64,000 nucleotides of DNA from Methylobacterium terricola (GTDB lineage: Bacteria > Pseudomonadota > Alphaproteobacteria > Rhizobiales > Beijerinckiaceae). A program made the translations under genes and the position numbers. Shown here piece by piece: positions 24,337-32,934 of this stretch. The stretch is from the NCBI RefSeq assembly GCF_006151805.1, contig NZ_VDDA01000015.1:96433-160432 (forward strand), given 5' to 3'. Below the pieces are notes generated by a model. It ran no database searches, was not told the DNA's origin, and was given only the letters and a program-made list of their open reading frames with translations. Position 1 is the first letter of the stretch. Every line of letters begins with the position of its first letter.

Positions 24337-24573
24337 TTACGCGCTCAAGCGCCGCATCGGGAAGGCGTCGGCCGCCACGAGGTTGCGGGCCATGGCCTCG
24401 TTTTCGGCGTCGAGGATCGCCTGAGCGATGCGGCTGACGAGGTCGCAGCTCGCCGCGTCGACCGCGGCGTCGTCGCCGGCCCGCGCCGCCACGGCGAGCG
24501 CCGTGCCTTCCTGCATCACGATGGCACGGGCGATGCGGACCGCATCCGCGACGGCTTCGTAGGGGCGGGGCAT
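24337..24573 (-). CDS. Small helical hypothetical protein
   Basis: A 78-residue protein from the ATG at 24573 (CTGGAG 9 bp upstream); a longer start at 24621 is less likely. It is nearly all helix: YEAVADAVRIARAIVMQEGT, then DLVSRIAQAILDAENEAMAR. No membrane or signal sequence. It lies downstream of and codirectional with the nepR-ecfG pair, separated by about 170 bp, so it may be a stress-regulon gene. Function unknown. Confidence 0.55.
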   Translation of the reverse strand: MPRPYEAVADAVRIARAIVMQEGTALAVAARAGDDAAVDAASCDLVSRIAQAILDAENEAMARNLVAADAFPMRRLSA

Positions 24574-24742
24574 GGGAACCAACTCCAGCACGGGATGACG
24601 GTGCGGCGGGACCGGCTGCACGCCGGGTTTGCCGCTGGGTCATCGAAACCCTGCGGGCCGAAAAACGGTTCCAGGGGTGCGGCGTCGGGGACGATGGGCC
24701 GGCCCGCGCCGCGTCCGGCACGGGCCGATCCGGACCGCGTCG

Positions 24743-25300
24743 TCACGGGTGGCTCAGCGCCGCCAGCGTCGCACCGTCGCTGCCGATGTCGTCCGGGCCG
24801 GTCATGCCGAGCAGCTCGATCAGGCGGACTCGGGCCCGGCTGACCCGGCTCTTGATCGTGCCGACGGCGACGCCGCAGATCTCGGCGGCCTCCTCGTAGG
24901 TGAAGTTCTGCGCCCCGACCAGCACCAGCGCCTCGCGCTGGCTCGGCGGCAGGGTGTTCAGCGCCTCCTGGAAGGCCGACAGCTCGACCCGCGCCTCCTG
25001 GTCCGGCAGCGCGGTGAGGCGGCCGGCCATCACCCCGTCGGCATCCTCGACCTCACGCCGGCGCTTGCGCTGCTCGGAATAGAACAGGTTGCGCAGGATG
25101 GTGAACAGCCAGGCGTAGAGGTTGGTGCCGGGGGTGAAGCTGTCGGCCTTGGTCCAGGCCCGCACCAGCGTCTCCTGCACCAGGTCGTCGCTGCGGTCGA
25201 AATCGCGGGTCAGCGAGAACGCGAAGGCGCGCAAGGCCGGGATCGCGCCCAGCAGCAGGGCGCGCATCTCGGGATCGACGGGTTTCATCGGACCGGTCAT
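24743..25300 (-). CDS. ecfG: RNA polymerase sigma factor EcfG
   Basis: A 185-residue ECF sigma factor of the EcfG (general stress) type. Region 2 shows RSDDLVQETLVRAWTKAD and GTNLYAWLFTILRNLFYSE; region 4 shows LPPSQREALVLVGAQNFTYE and VGTIKSRVSRARVRLIELLG. EcfG directs RNA polymerase to GGAAC-N16/17-CGTT promoters. Its ATG overlaps the stop of the NepR gene (ATGA), so sigma and anti-sigma are co-translated, the usual alphaproteobacterial arrangement. The response regulator phyR, often adjacent, is not in this window. Confidence 0.92.
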   Translation of the reverse strand: MTGPMKPVDPEMRALLLGAIPALRAFAFSLTRDFDRSDDLVQETLVRAWTKADSFTPGTNLYAWLFTILRNLFYSEQRKRRREVEDADGVMAGRLTALPDQEARVELSAFQEALNTLPPSQREALVLVGAQNFTYEEAAEICGVAVGTIKSRVSRARVRLIELLGMTGPDDIGSDGATLAALSHP

Positions 25301-25557
25301 CGCGCATCCTCCGGGGTGACGTCGGGGCTCTCGGCCGCGGCGGCGTCCGCCGGTGCCGCGGCGGCGTCCAGCCCGGCGAGGAGCGCGGCGAAGCGCTCAG
25401 GCACCGGGGCGCTCAGGAGGTCGGCGTAATGGGCGCGCAGGGCTCGCCCGAGCCGTCGCCGGGTGCCGGCATCGAGTTCGCCCGGTCCAGAGGCGCGCCC
25501 GCGGGATCTCGGCTCCGGGCCGGCCGGAGCGTCGGTGTCGGTCTCGTCGTCGCGCAT
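25297..25557 (-). CDS. nepR: NepR-family anti-sigma factor
   Basis: An 86-residue protein from the ATG at 25557 (a start at 25593 is also open). A charged N-terminal tail precedes the NepR helix pair: RRRLGRALRAHYADLLSAP, then VPERFAALLAGLD. NepR wraps around EcfG in unstressed cells and is released when phosphorylated PhyR binds it. The C-terminal Ala/Pro-rich tail is dispensable in the family. The adjoining ecfG gene overlaps by 4 bp. Confidence 0.88.
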   Translation of the reverse strand: MRDDETDTDAPAGPEPRSRGRASGPGELDAGTRRRLGRALRAHYADLLSAPVPERFAALLAGLDAAAAPADAAAAESPDVTPEDAR

Positions 25558-26123
25558 CGCCGCCTTGCCTCGCGGCTGACGGGGCCGGGCCACGGCGGAC
25601 GGGATGCCTGCCGGAGCCGCGGCGCGCCGATAAGGAGCCGCCTCACGCTTCGTTGGCGCCGCAATAAAGCCGTGGAATTTAATGTGATCTGAAAATGATA
25701 TTCAGCAAACCTTAATCCAAGCGCGGCCGCACCGCACAGCTTGACTGTACGACACCAAGACGTGCGCGAAGTCGCGAACCAAGTCGCAAACCAAGTAATG
25801 GGCTTATACCGCCGCGCCTTCGAACGGATCGGTTCGACGGCGCAAGGCAAGCCCGAACGGGCACCGGCGCCGATGCGCCGGACGCCTTGGCATCGCCGTG
25901 TCGACGCCAAGGCGCGAGGGTATTGATCGTGCGCAAGGACGTTCGCGGCGGTCGCCGCGACGGCCTCGCCCCGGGATCCCCGGCGCGGGGCGGGTGCGCG
26001 GCGGCGGTCCCGGCCTCCACGACGGCGGACGCGCATCCGTTCGCCTGTGTGACCTGGCCGCGCTTGTCCGGCGGCCCGGGGCACCTACCCTAGCTGCTTC
26101 TCTTCTCCAGCGGGGATGACGCC
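25558..26123. other. Intergenic region upstream of nepR with an AT-rich patch and a repeat
   Basis: No gene found. At 25650-25740 the DNA is locally AT-rich (TGATCTGAAAATGATATTC region) and may hold the nepR promoter, although no GGAAC element was seen on the minus strand. The third copy of the dispersed repeat occupies 25810-25925. Confidence 0.55.
25810..25925 (+). repeat. Dispersed palindromic intergenic repeat, copy 3
   Basis: Palindrome at 25814-25843 (two mismatches), then GGCAAGCCCGAACGGGCACC, then GATGCGCCGGACGCCTTGGC and GCCAAGGCGCGAGGGTATTG. It is full length and collinear with copy 2 at 10818-10933, including the distal complementary arms GCCTTGGC/GCCAAGGC. Confidence 0.88.
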
Positions 26124-26390
26124 TTGAACCCGACGTTACTTCGTGTGCCCGCCGCCGCCGCGGCCGTCCTGACCATCCTGGCGGTGACGCCGGCCCTCGC
26201 CCAGCGTGAGGATCAGGGCCTGCAGATGAATTGTGCCGGCGACTACTTCAAGCTCTGTGCCGGGGCGGACCCGGACAGCCCGGAGGTCGAGCGCTGCTTC
26301 ACGCGCAACCGGGCCAAGCTCTCGCCTCAATGCCGCGCGGCGATCACCGCCTACGACCGCAAGACCGGCGGCAAGCCGTCGGACGATTGA
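26124..26390 (+). CDS. Small periplasmic cysteine-rich repeat protein
   Basis: An 88-residue protein from a TTG at 26124 (an ATG nearby is out of frame and stops at once). It has a signal peptide MNPTLLRVPAAAAAVLTILA...ALAQ and a mature part with four cysteines: MNCAGDYFKLCAG, EVERCFTRNRAKLS and PQCRAAITAY. The CX8C...CX12C spacing recalls the cysteine-rich repeat family found in other Rhizobiales exported proteins. A role in the periplasm is likely but unknown. It is monocistronic. Confidence 0.72.
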   Translation: MNPTLLRVPAAAAAVLTILAVTPALAQREDQGLQMNCAGDYFKLCAGADPDSPEVERCFTRNRAKLSPQCRAAITAYDRKTGGKPSDD

Positions 26391-26440
26391 GCTCGGACCA
26401 GGGAGGTGGCGACGGGGGATCGGCCCATCCCCCGGCCCCG

Positions 26441-27676
26441 TCACAAGCCCCGGTCGAGCCGCAGGATGCGGCAGGGATCGCCGGCCCGGGCCGCCGGCGC
26501 GTGGGGGGCGCGGATCAGCAGCGCCTCGGAGCGGGCCAGCACCGAGAGCATCGAGGAATCCTGGCGCTCGGCCGGATGGACCACCGGCAACCGGTCCGGC
26601 GCGGTGTCGAGGGCGGCCCGCATGTAGTCCTGGCGCCCGTCATTGGCCGGCAGGTCGCGCCCGAGGAGACCCGGCTCGCTGCGATCGGCCCCGGCCTCCG
26701 GATCGCCGAGGAGCGCCCGGATCAGCGGCTGGACGAAGAGCAGCCCGCACACCACCGACGAGACCGGGTTGCCCGGCAGCCCCAGCACCGCCATCGGCCC
26801 GAGGCGGCCGTGCATCAACGGCTTGCCGGGGCGGAGCGCGATGCGCCAGAAGCCGAGATCGAGGCCCTGCCGCGTCAGCGCCGACTGGACGAGGTCGTGG
26901 TCGCCGACCGAGGCACCGCCGAGCGTCACGAGGAGGTCGGCCTCGGCGTCGCGGGCGCGGGTGATCGCCGCCTCGAGGGCGGCGAAGCTGTCGCCGGCGA
27001 TGCCGAGATCGATCGCCTCGGCCCCGGCCGCCTCCGCCATCGCGGCGAGCGCCAGCCCGTTCGAGGCGACGATCTGGTCCCAGGCGGCCGGCTCGCCCGG
27101 GCGCACCAGCTCGTCGCCGGTGGCCAGCACCGCGACGCGGGGCCGGCGCCGGACGCTGAGACGTGGATGGCCGCCGGCGGCGGCGAGCGCCACCCGCCAG
27201 CCGTCGAGGCGCTCGCCGGCCTGGAGCAGCCGGTCGCCCTCGCGGAAATCGAGCCCGCTGCCGCGGATGTGGCGGCCCGGCGGGTTGCCGGCCTTCGCCA
27301 GCACCGCGTCGCCGTCGCGGTCGGTGTCCTCCTGGATCACCACCGTGTCGGCCCCCTCGGGGAGCGGCGCGCCGGTGAAGATGCGGATCGCCTCGCCCGG
27401 CCTCACCGGCCCGCGGGCGCCGTGCCCGGCCGCGCTGGTGGCGGCGACGGCGAGCCGCACCGGCGCCTCCGGCGAGGCCCCGGCGACGTCGGCGGCCCGC
27501 ACGGCATAGCCGTCCATCGCCGAGGTGGCGAAGGGCGGCTGGGTGCGCAAAGCCCGCACGTCCTCGGCGAGGGTGCGGCCGGCGGCCTGGGCGATGGCGA
27601 CGGTCTCGGCCCCGACGGGCTCAGCCCCCGCCAGGATGCGGGCCAGCGCCTCGGAGACGGGGAGGAGCGCGCTCAC
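26441..27676 (-). CDS. moeA: Molybdopterin molybdenumtransferase MoeA
   Basis: A 411-residue protein from the GTG at 27676. It has the MoeA N-terminal signature FATSAMDGYAVRAADVAG, the domain III motif VAVLATGDELVRPGEP, the MoCF motif LVTLGGASVGDHDLV and PLMHGRLGPMAVLGLPGNPV. MoeA inserts molybdate into adenylated molybdopterin in the last step of Mo-cofactor synthesis. The GTG overlaps the stop of moaC by 4 bp, so the two are co-translated. Confidence 0.95.
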   Translation of the reverse strand: MSALLPVSEALARILAGAEPVGAETVAIAQAAGRTLAEDVRALRTQPPFATSAMDGYAVRAADVAGASPEAPVRLAVAATSAAGHGARGPVRPGEAIRIFTGAPLPEGADTVVIQEDTDRDGDAVLAKAGNPPGRHIRGSGLDFREGDRLLQAGERLDGWRVALAAAGGHPRLSVRRRPRVAVLATGDELVRPGEPAAWDQIVASNGLALAAMAEAAGAEAIDLGIAGDSFAALEAAITRARDAEADLLVTLGGASVGDHDLVQSALTRQGLDLGFWRIALRPGKPLMHGRLGPMAVLGLPGNPVSSVVCGLLFVQPLIRALLGDPEAGADRSEPGLLGRDLPANDGRQDYMRAALDTAPDRLPVVHPAERQDSSMLSVLARSEALLIRAPHAPAARAGDPCRILRLDRGL

Positions 27677-28170
27677 TCGCCGGCCCCGCGGCCGGTGGAA
27701 GCCTCCCACACGCCGGAGCGGCCGCCGCTCTTGTGCAGCAGCCGCACGCCCTCGACCCGCATGCCGCGGTCGGCCGCCTTGACCATGTCGTAGACCGTCA
27801 GGCACGCGACCGAGACGGCGGTCAGCGCCTCCATCTCGACCCCGGTCGGCCCCTGCACCCGGACCTCGGCGGTGACGCGGATCCCCGGCAACGCCTCGTC
27901 GGGCTCGCACTCGACCCGCACCTTGGTGAGGAGCAGCGGGTGGCAGAGCGGGATCAGCTCGTGGGTGCGCTTGGCCGCCATGATGCCGGCGAGGCGCGCG
28001 GTGCCGAGCACGTCGCCCTTCTTGGCGTCGCCCTCGCGGATCAGCCGCAGGGTCTCGGGATTCATCACCACCAGGCCCTCGGCGCGGGCGGCGCGATCGG
28101 TCGCGGCCTTGTCGGTGACGTCGACCATGTTGGCGGCGCCGGCGGCGTCGAGATGGGTCAGGGTCGGCAT
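27673..28170 (-). CDS. moaC: Cyclic pyranopterin monophosphate synthase MoaC
   Basis: A 165-residue protein. Signature elements are MVDVTDKAATDRAARAEG near the N-terminus, KRTHELIPLCHPLLL (substrate-binding His pair and Cys) and GPTGVEMEALTAVSVACLTV with the catalytic MEAL region, then DMVKAADRGM. MoaC forms the cyclic pyranopterin early in Mo-cofactor synthesis. The ATG at 28170 matches the family start. It is translationally coupled to moeA downstream. Confidence 0.95.
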   Translation of the reverse strand: MPTLTHLDAAGAANMVDVTDKAATDRAARAEGLVVMNPETLRLIREGDAKKGDVLGTARLAGIMAAKRTHELIPLCHPLLLTKVRVECEPDEALPGIRVTAEVRVQGPTGVEMEALTAVSVACLTVYDMVKAADRGMRVEGVRLLHKSGGRSGVWEASTGRGAGE

Positions 28171-28262
28171 GGCCTGGCTCCGGGAGGACTGTCCCGCGCT
28201 TAGCACGGGGCGAGCCGGCCCCGCCACGGCCTCACACCGCCAAGGCCCATATCGCCAAAGGC

Positions 28263-28628
28263 TCACATCGCCAAGGCCGCGCTCTCGGCCTCGCTGAACA
28301 CGCGGGAGCGCAGCAGGAAGCGTTGCCCCGAGCCGTTCTCCAGCGAGAACATGCCGCCGCGGCCCGGCACCACGTCGATGATGAGCTGGGTGTGCTTCCA
28401 GACCTCGTATTGCGGCCCGCTGATGTAGAACGCGGTGCCGCCGATCTCTCCCAGATGCACGTCGCCGTCGCCGATCAGGAAGTCGTCGACGGGGTAGCAC
28501 ATCGGCGCCGAGCCGTCGCAGCAGCCGCCGGACTGGTGGAACAGGATCGCGCCGTGCTCGTGGCGCAGGCTCGCGATCAGGGCGAGGGCCGCCGGGGTGG
28601 CGGTGACGCGGGGTGGCGGTGCGGTCAT
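28263..28628 (-). CDS. DUF779 protein (aldehyde dehydrogenase-associated)
   Basis: A 121-residue protein with the DUF779 hallmarks: ILFHQSGGCCDGSAPMCYP (Cys pair plus a third Cys), GGTAFYISGPQYEVWKHTQL and a C-terminal VFSEAES. Genes of this family sit beside NAD-dependent aldehyde dehydrogenases in many bacteria, as here, where it follows the dehydrogenase gene on the same strand. The clustered cysteines suggest metal or thiol chemistry, but no reaction is established from sequence. Confidence 0.85.
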   Translation of the reverse strand: MTAPPPRVTATPAALALIASLRHEHGAILFHQSGGCCDGSAPMCYPVDDFLIGDGDVHLGEIGGTAFYISGPQYEVWKHTQLIIDVVPGRGGMFSLENGSGQRFLLRSRVFSEAESAALAM

Positions 28629-28684
28629 CGGGGGCGTCCTTGGGGCGAGGATGCGGGGAGCGGCGCGGGGACGACAATGGCGCG

Positions 28685-28720
28685 GGCCCTCCCCCCTCCC
28701 CGCGGGCGGGGAGAGGGGGA
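28685..28720. repeat. GC-rich hairpin after the aldehyde dehydrogenase gene
   Basis: CCTCCCCGCGGGCGGGGAGAGG folds into a GC hairpin with a pyrimidine arm and purine arm. It belongs to the same sequence type as 19660-19752. It lies in the 162-bp gap between the aldehyde dehydrogenase and DUF779 genes and could limit read-through. Confidence 0.5.
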
Positions 28721-28790
28721 AACCCGTGCCACCCCCTATACCGGAAAGTCCATCGAAGAGGCGGGGCCTGCCCCGCCTCTGGCCCAGACC

Positions 28791-30314
<1,524 letters not shown>

Positions 30315-30363
30315 GTGTTCCTCCCACTTCGTCCCCTCGCGGGGCGTGGCGGAATATCTGTCC

Positions 30364-30378
30364 GCAGCCCGCGTGCCA
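30364..30378 (-). promoter_or_regulatory. Sigma-54 (-24/-12) promoter of the aldehyde dehydrogenase gene
   Basis: On the minus strand the sequence is TGGCACGCGGGCTGC, matching the consensus TGGCACG-N4-TTGC with the invariant GG and GC at the correct spacing. The expected start site gives a leader of about 38 bases before the ATG at 30314. The neighbouring activator contains the GAFTGA loop needed for sigma-54. Confidence 0.75.
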
Positions 30379-30512
30379 GCCGGCCGCACCCATCGGGCCC
30401 GGCTCCTTCCCTCGTCGGGAAGCCATTGGCAGACATCGCGTTTAGGCGCCTCGCAGCGCGACCTTCGACCAAACTCCGACCCGGCTGCGGCACCGCGAGG
30501 CTGGACCCGGCG

Positions 30513-30548
30513 TGCGACACCTGCGACACCTGTCGCAAACAGCGACAC
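30513..30548. promoter_or_regulatory. Upstream activator sites (TGCGACA palindrome with extra half-sites)
   Basis: TGCGACA-CC-TGTCGCA at 30522-30537 is a perfect palindrome. It is flanked by further half-sites at 30513 (TGCGACAC) and 30541 (AGCGACAC), phased about 9-10 bp apart. It is about 140 bp upstream of the sigma-54 promoter and about 50 bp before the regulator's ATG, so it suits both activation of the dehydrogenase and autoregulation. Confidence 0.68.
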
Positions 30549-30588
30549 CCCGCCGGACAGCGGCGGCGACATGGGAGGGAGGCCGGGC

Positions 30589-32457
30589 ATGCAGAGCCGC
30601 GTGACCACGCCCCGCACCCTGCTGGCGGCGAGGCGTCAGGCCTTCGGGCCGGGGGTTGCGGAGCCGCCGCCGCCGATCCTGCGCTCCTGGGAGCGCTGCG
30701 CCGCCCTCGGGCTCGATTTCGGGCAGCGTCCCCGGGTCGAGCCGCTGAGCGCCGCCGAGATGCGGGCCGCCTTCGACCGCAGCGAGGCCCTGCGCCAGCG
30801 CTGCCGGCCCGAGATCGAGACCCTGCACGCCGAGGCGCGGGCGACCGGGAGCCTCGTCATCCTCACCGATGCCGACGGGCTGATCCTCGACACCCTCGGC
30901 AGCGATTCCTTCGCCGGCCGCGCTGCGCAGGTGGCGCTCCGCCCCGGCGTTCCGTGGAACGAGAGCCTGACCGGCACCAACGCCATCGGCACGGCCCTGG
31001 TCGAGCGCCGGCCGGTCGAGGTGCGCGGGCCCGAGCATTATTTCGAGCCGCACCGGATCCTGAGCTGCGCGGCGATGCCGATCCTCGGCTCCGACGGCAC
31101 GGTGCTCGGCGTCCTCGACCTGACGGGACCTGCGGCGGTCCACCAGGGCCACGCCCTCGGGCTCGTCGGGCTCGCGGTCGCGGCGATCGAGCACCGCCTG
31201 CTCGACGCGGTGCCGCCGGGCTGCGAGGTGCTGCGGCTTCACCGCGACGCCGGCCTCCTCGGCAGCCCGCGCGAGGGCGTGCTGGTCTTCGAGGGGCGGC
31301 GCCTCGTCGGCGCCAACCGGCACGGCCTCTCCCTGCTCGGCCTGACCTGGGGCGATCTCGGGGCCGAGCACGCGGGCGGTCATGGCGGCGACCTCCGTCC
31401 CGGGCCGCTCTCCTTACGGGATGCGACCGGGGCGCCGCTCTACGGCCGCCTCCAAGGTACCCCCACCCCCGCCCGGCGTCGGCCGCACGCCGAGCCGGCG
31501 CAGCCCGCGCCCGTGGTCCCGGACCCCGAGGCGCCGATCCTCGATCCTGCCACCGAACGGCTCCTCGCCCGCACCGTGCGCCTGATCGAGGCCGGTATCC
31601 CGGTGGTGGTCGAGGGCGAGACCGGCACCGGCAAGGAGGTGTTTTCCCGCGCCGCCCACGCCGCTTGCGCGCGATCGCAAAAACCCTTCGTCGCGGTGAA
31701 CTGCGCAGCGCTCCCCGAGACGCTGATCGAGGCCGAGCTGTTCGGCTACGAGCCCGGCGCCTTCACGGGCGCGGCGCGGCAGGGCGCCAAGGGCCTGCTG
31801 CGCCAGGCCGATGGCGGCCTGCTGTTCCTCGACGAGATCGGCGACATGCCGCTGTCCCTGCAATCGCGGCTGCTGCGGGCGTTGCAGGAGCGCGAGGTGC
31901 TGCCCGTCGGCGGCACACGCCCGATCCCGGTCGATTTCGCGCTGATCTGCGCCACCCACCGCGACCTGTCGGCGATGGTCGAGGACGGCGCCTTCCGGGC
32001 CGACCTGTTCTACCGCATCGCCCCCTACCGGGTGCGCTTGGCCCCCTTGCGCGAGCGCCCGGACCGCCTCGCCCTGGTGCGCGGATTGTGGGCCCGGTCC
32101 GACGGTCCTGCCCGCGGCGTGACCTTGTCGCAGTCGTGCGAGGCTGCGCTCGCCGAGGCGACGTGGCCCGGCAACCTGCGCCAGCTCGCGGCCTGCCTCA
32201 GGGCGCTGGCGGCGCTCGCCGAGACCGGGGAGGTGCTGGGGCCGGAGGACCTGCCCGAGGGAGTGGCGTCCCGCCCGGCCCGCGCCCCGGCGGCCCGGCC
32301 CGAGCGAGAGGCCGGCCGTCTGGACATCCTGGCGCAGGAGACCATGCGGGCGGCCTTGGCGGCCCATGGTGGCAATGTCAGCCGGGCGGCGAGGAGCCTC
32401 GGCATCAGCCGAAGCACGCTGTACCGGCGATGTCTCTCCGAGCGGGCGACACCGTGA
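30589..32457 (+). CDS. Sigma-54-dependent transcriptional activator, AcoR-like
   Basis: A 622-residue protein from the ATG at 30589 (GGGAGGG 9 bp upstream; 30571 is an in-frame alternative). Residues about 30-200 form a GAF sensor (LTDADGLILDTLGSDSFAG, WNESLTGTNAIGTALVE). About 315-545 is the AAA+ domain with Walker A GETGTGKE, the sigma-54 contact loop GAFTGA (about 390), Walker B LLFLDEIGDM and the Arg finger region FRADLFYR. The last 45 residues form the Fis-type helix-turn-helix (GNVSRAARSLGISRSTLYRR). It probably senses an aldehyde or alcohol metabolite and activates the divergent dehydrogenase gene. Confidence 0.92.
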   Translation: MQSRVTTPRTLLAARRQAFGPGVAEPPPPILRSWERCAALGLDFGQRPRVEPLSAAEMRAAFDRSEALRQRCRPEIETLHAEARATGSLVILTDADGLILDTLGSDSFAGRAAQVALRPGVPWNESLTGTNAIGTALVERRPVEVRGPEHYFEPHRILSCAAMPILGSDGTVLGVLDLTGPAAVHQGHALGLVGLAVAAIEHRLLDAVPPGCEVLRLHRDAGLLGSPREGVLVFEGRRLVGANRHGLSLLGLTWGDLGAEHAGGHGGDLRPGPLSLRDATGAPLYGRLQGTPTPARRRPHAEPAQPAPVVPDPEAPILDPATERLLARTVRLIEAGIPVVVEGETGTGKEVFSRAAHAACARSQKPFVAVNCAALPETLIEAELFGYEPGAFTGAARQGAKGLLRQADGGLLFLDEIGDMPLSLQSRLLRALQEREVLPVGGTRPIPVDFALICATHRDLSAMVEDGAFRADLFYRIAPYRVRLAPLRERPDRLALVRGLWARSDGPARGVTLSQSCEAALAEATWPGNLRQLAACLRALAALAETGEVLGPEDLPEGVASRPARAPAARPEREAGRLDILAQETMRAALAAHGGNVSRAARSLGISRSTLYRRCLSERATP

Positions 32458-32765
32458 TCGCGGGCCCAGCCCGGGCGCCGGAAGGAGGTGCGGCCGCGAA
32501 GAGCGCCACCACGATCCCGGATGGGCAGAACGACCCGCAGCCGCCCCGGCACTTCGCCTCGATCAGCGACCGGATCTGATCAATGCGCTCTCGCAGAACC
32601 GTGCGCTCACGATGCCGGAACACCTCGAACCGGCGGTCTGGCGCGCCAGACCGCCGTCACCTTCGATGTGACGCGCAGCATCGTCGACAGGATGCGCGGT
32701 GACACGAAGCTGCGGGCCGCGATCGACAAGGCGCGGGCCGAGGATCTCGGCGGGACTTTCGAGGC

Positions 32766-32885
32766 GTTGGCCCAACCGGCGCGGCGACGAACCGGGTCCT
32801 GGGAGCGGCCTCGCAGCTGCCGCGCCAGTCCGACCACCGCACGGCCGAGGTCGGCCGCTTCGTCGCCACGATCCGCGCCGCCTGA
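32766..32885 (+). pseudogene. C-terminal remnant of a methyl-accepting chemotaxis protein
   Basis: One frame reads TGAATNRVLGAASQLPRQSD and then HRTAEVGRFVATIRAA before a stop, which is the standard carboxy-terminal end of alphaproteobacterial chemoreceptors (GAAA-x-VL-AA-x-LSRQS...EV-RF-ATIRAA). The upstream part has no matching continuous frame, so the signalling hairpin and sensor are missing. The rest of 32458-32934 shows no supported gene. Confidence 0.68.
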
Positions 32886-32934
32886 CCTCACGTTGCCTGA
32901 CGCTGCGTCGCGACCATGCCGCGGACCGGGGCCC

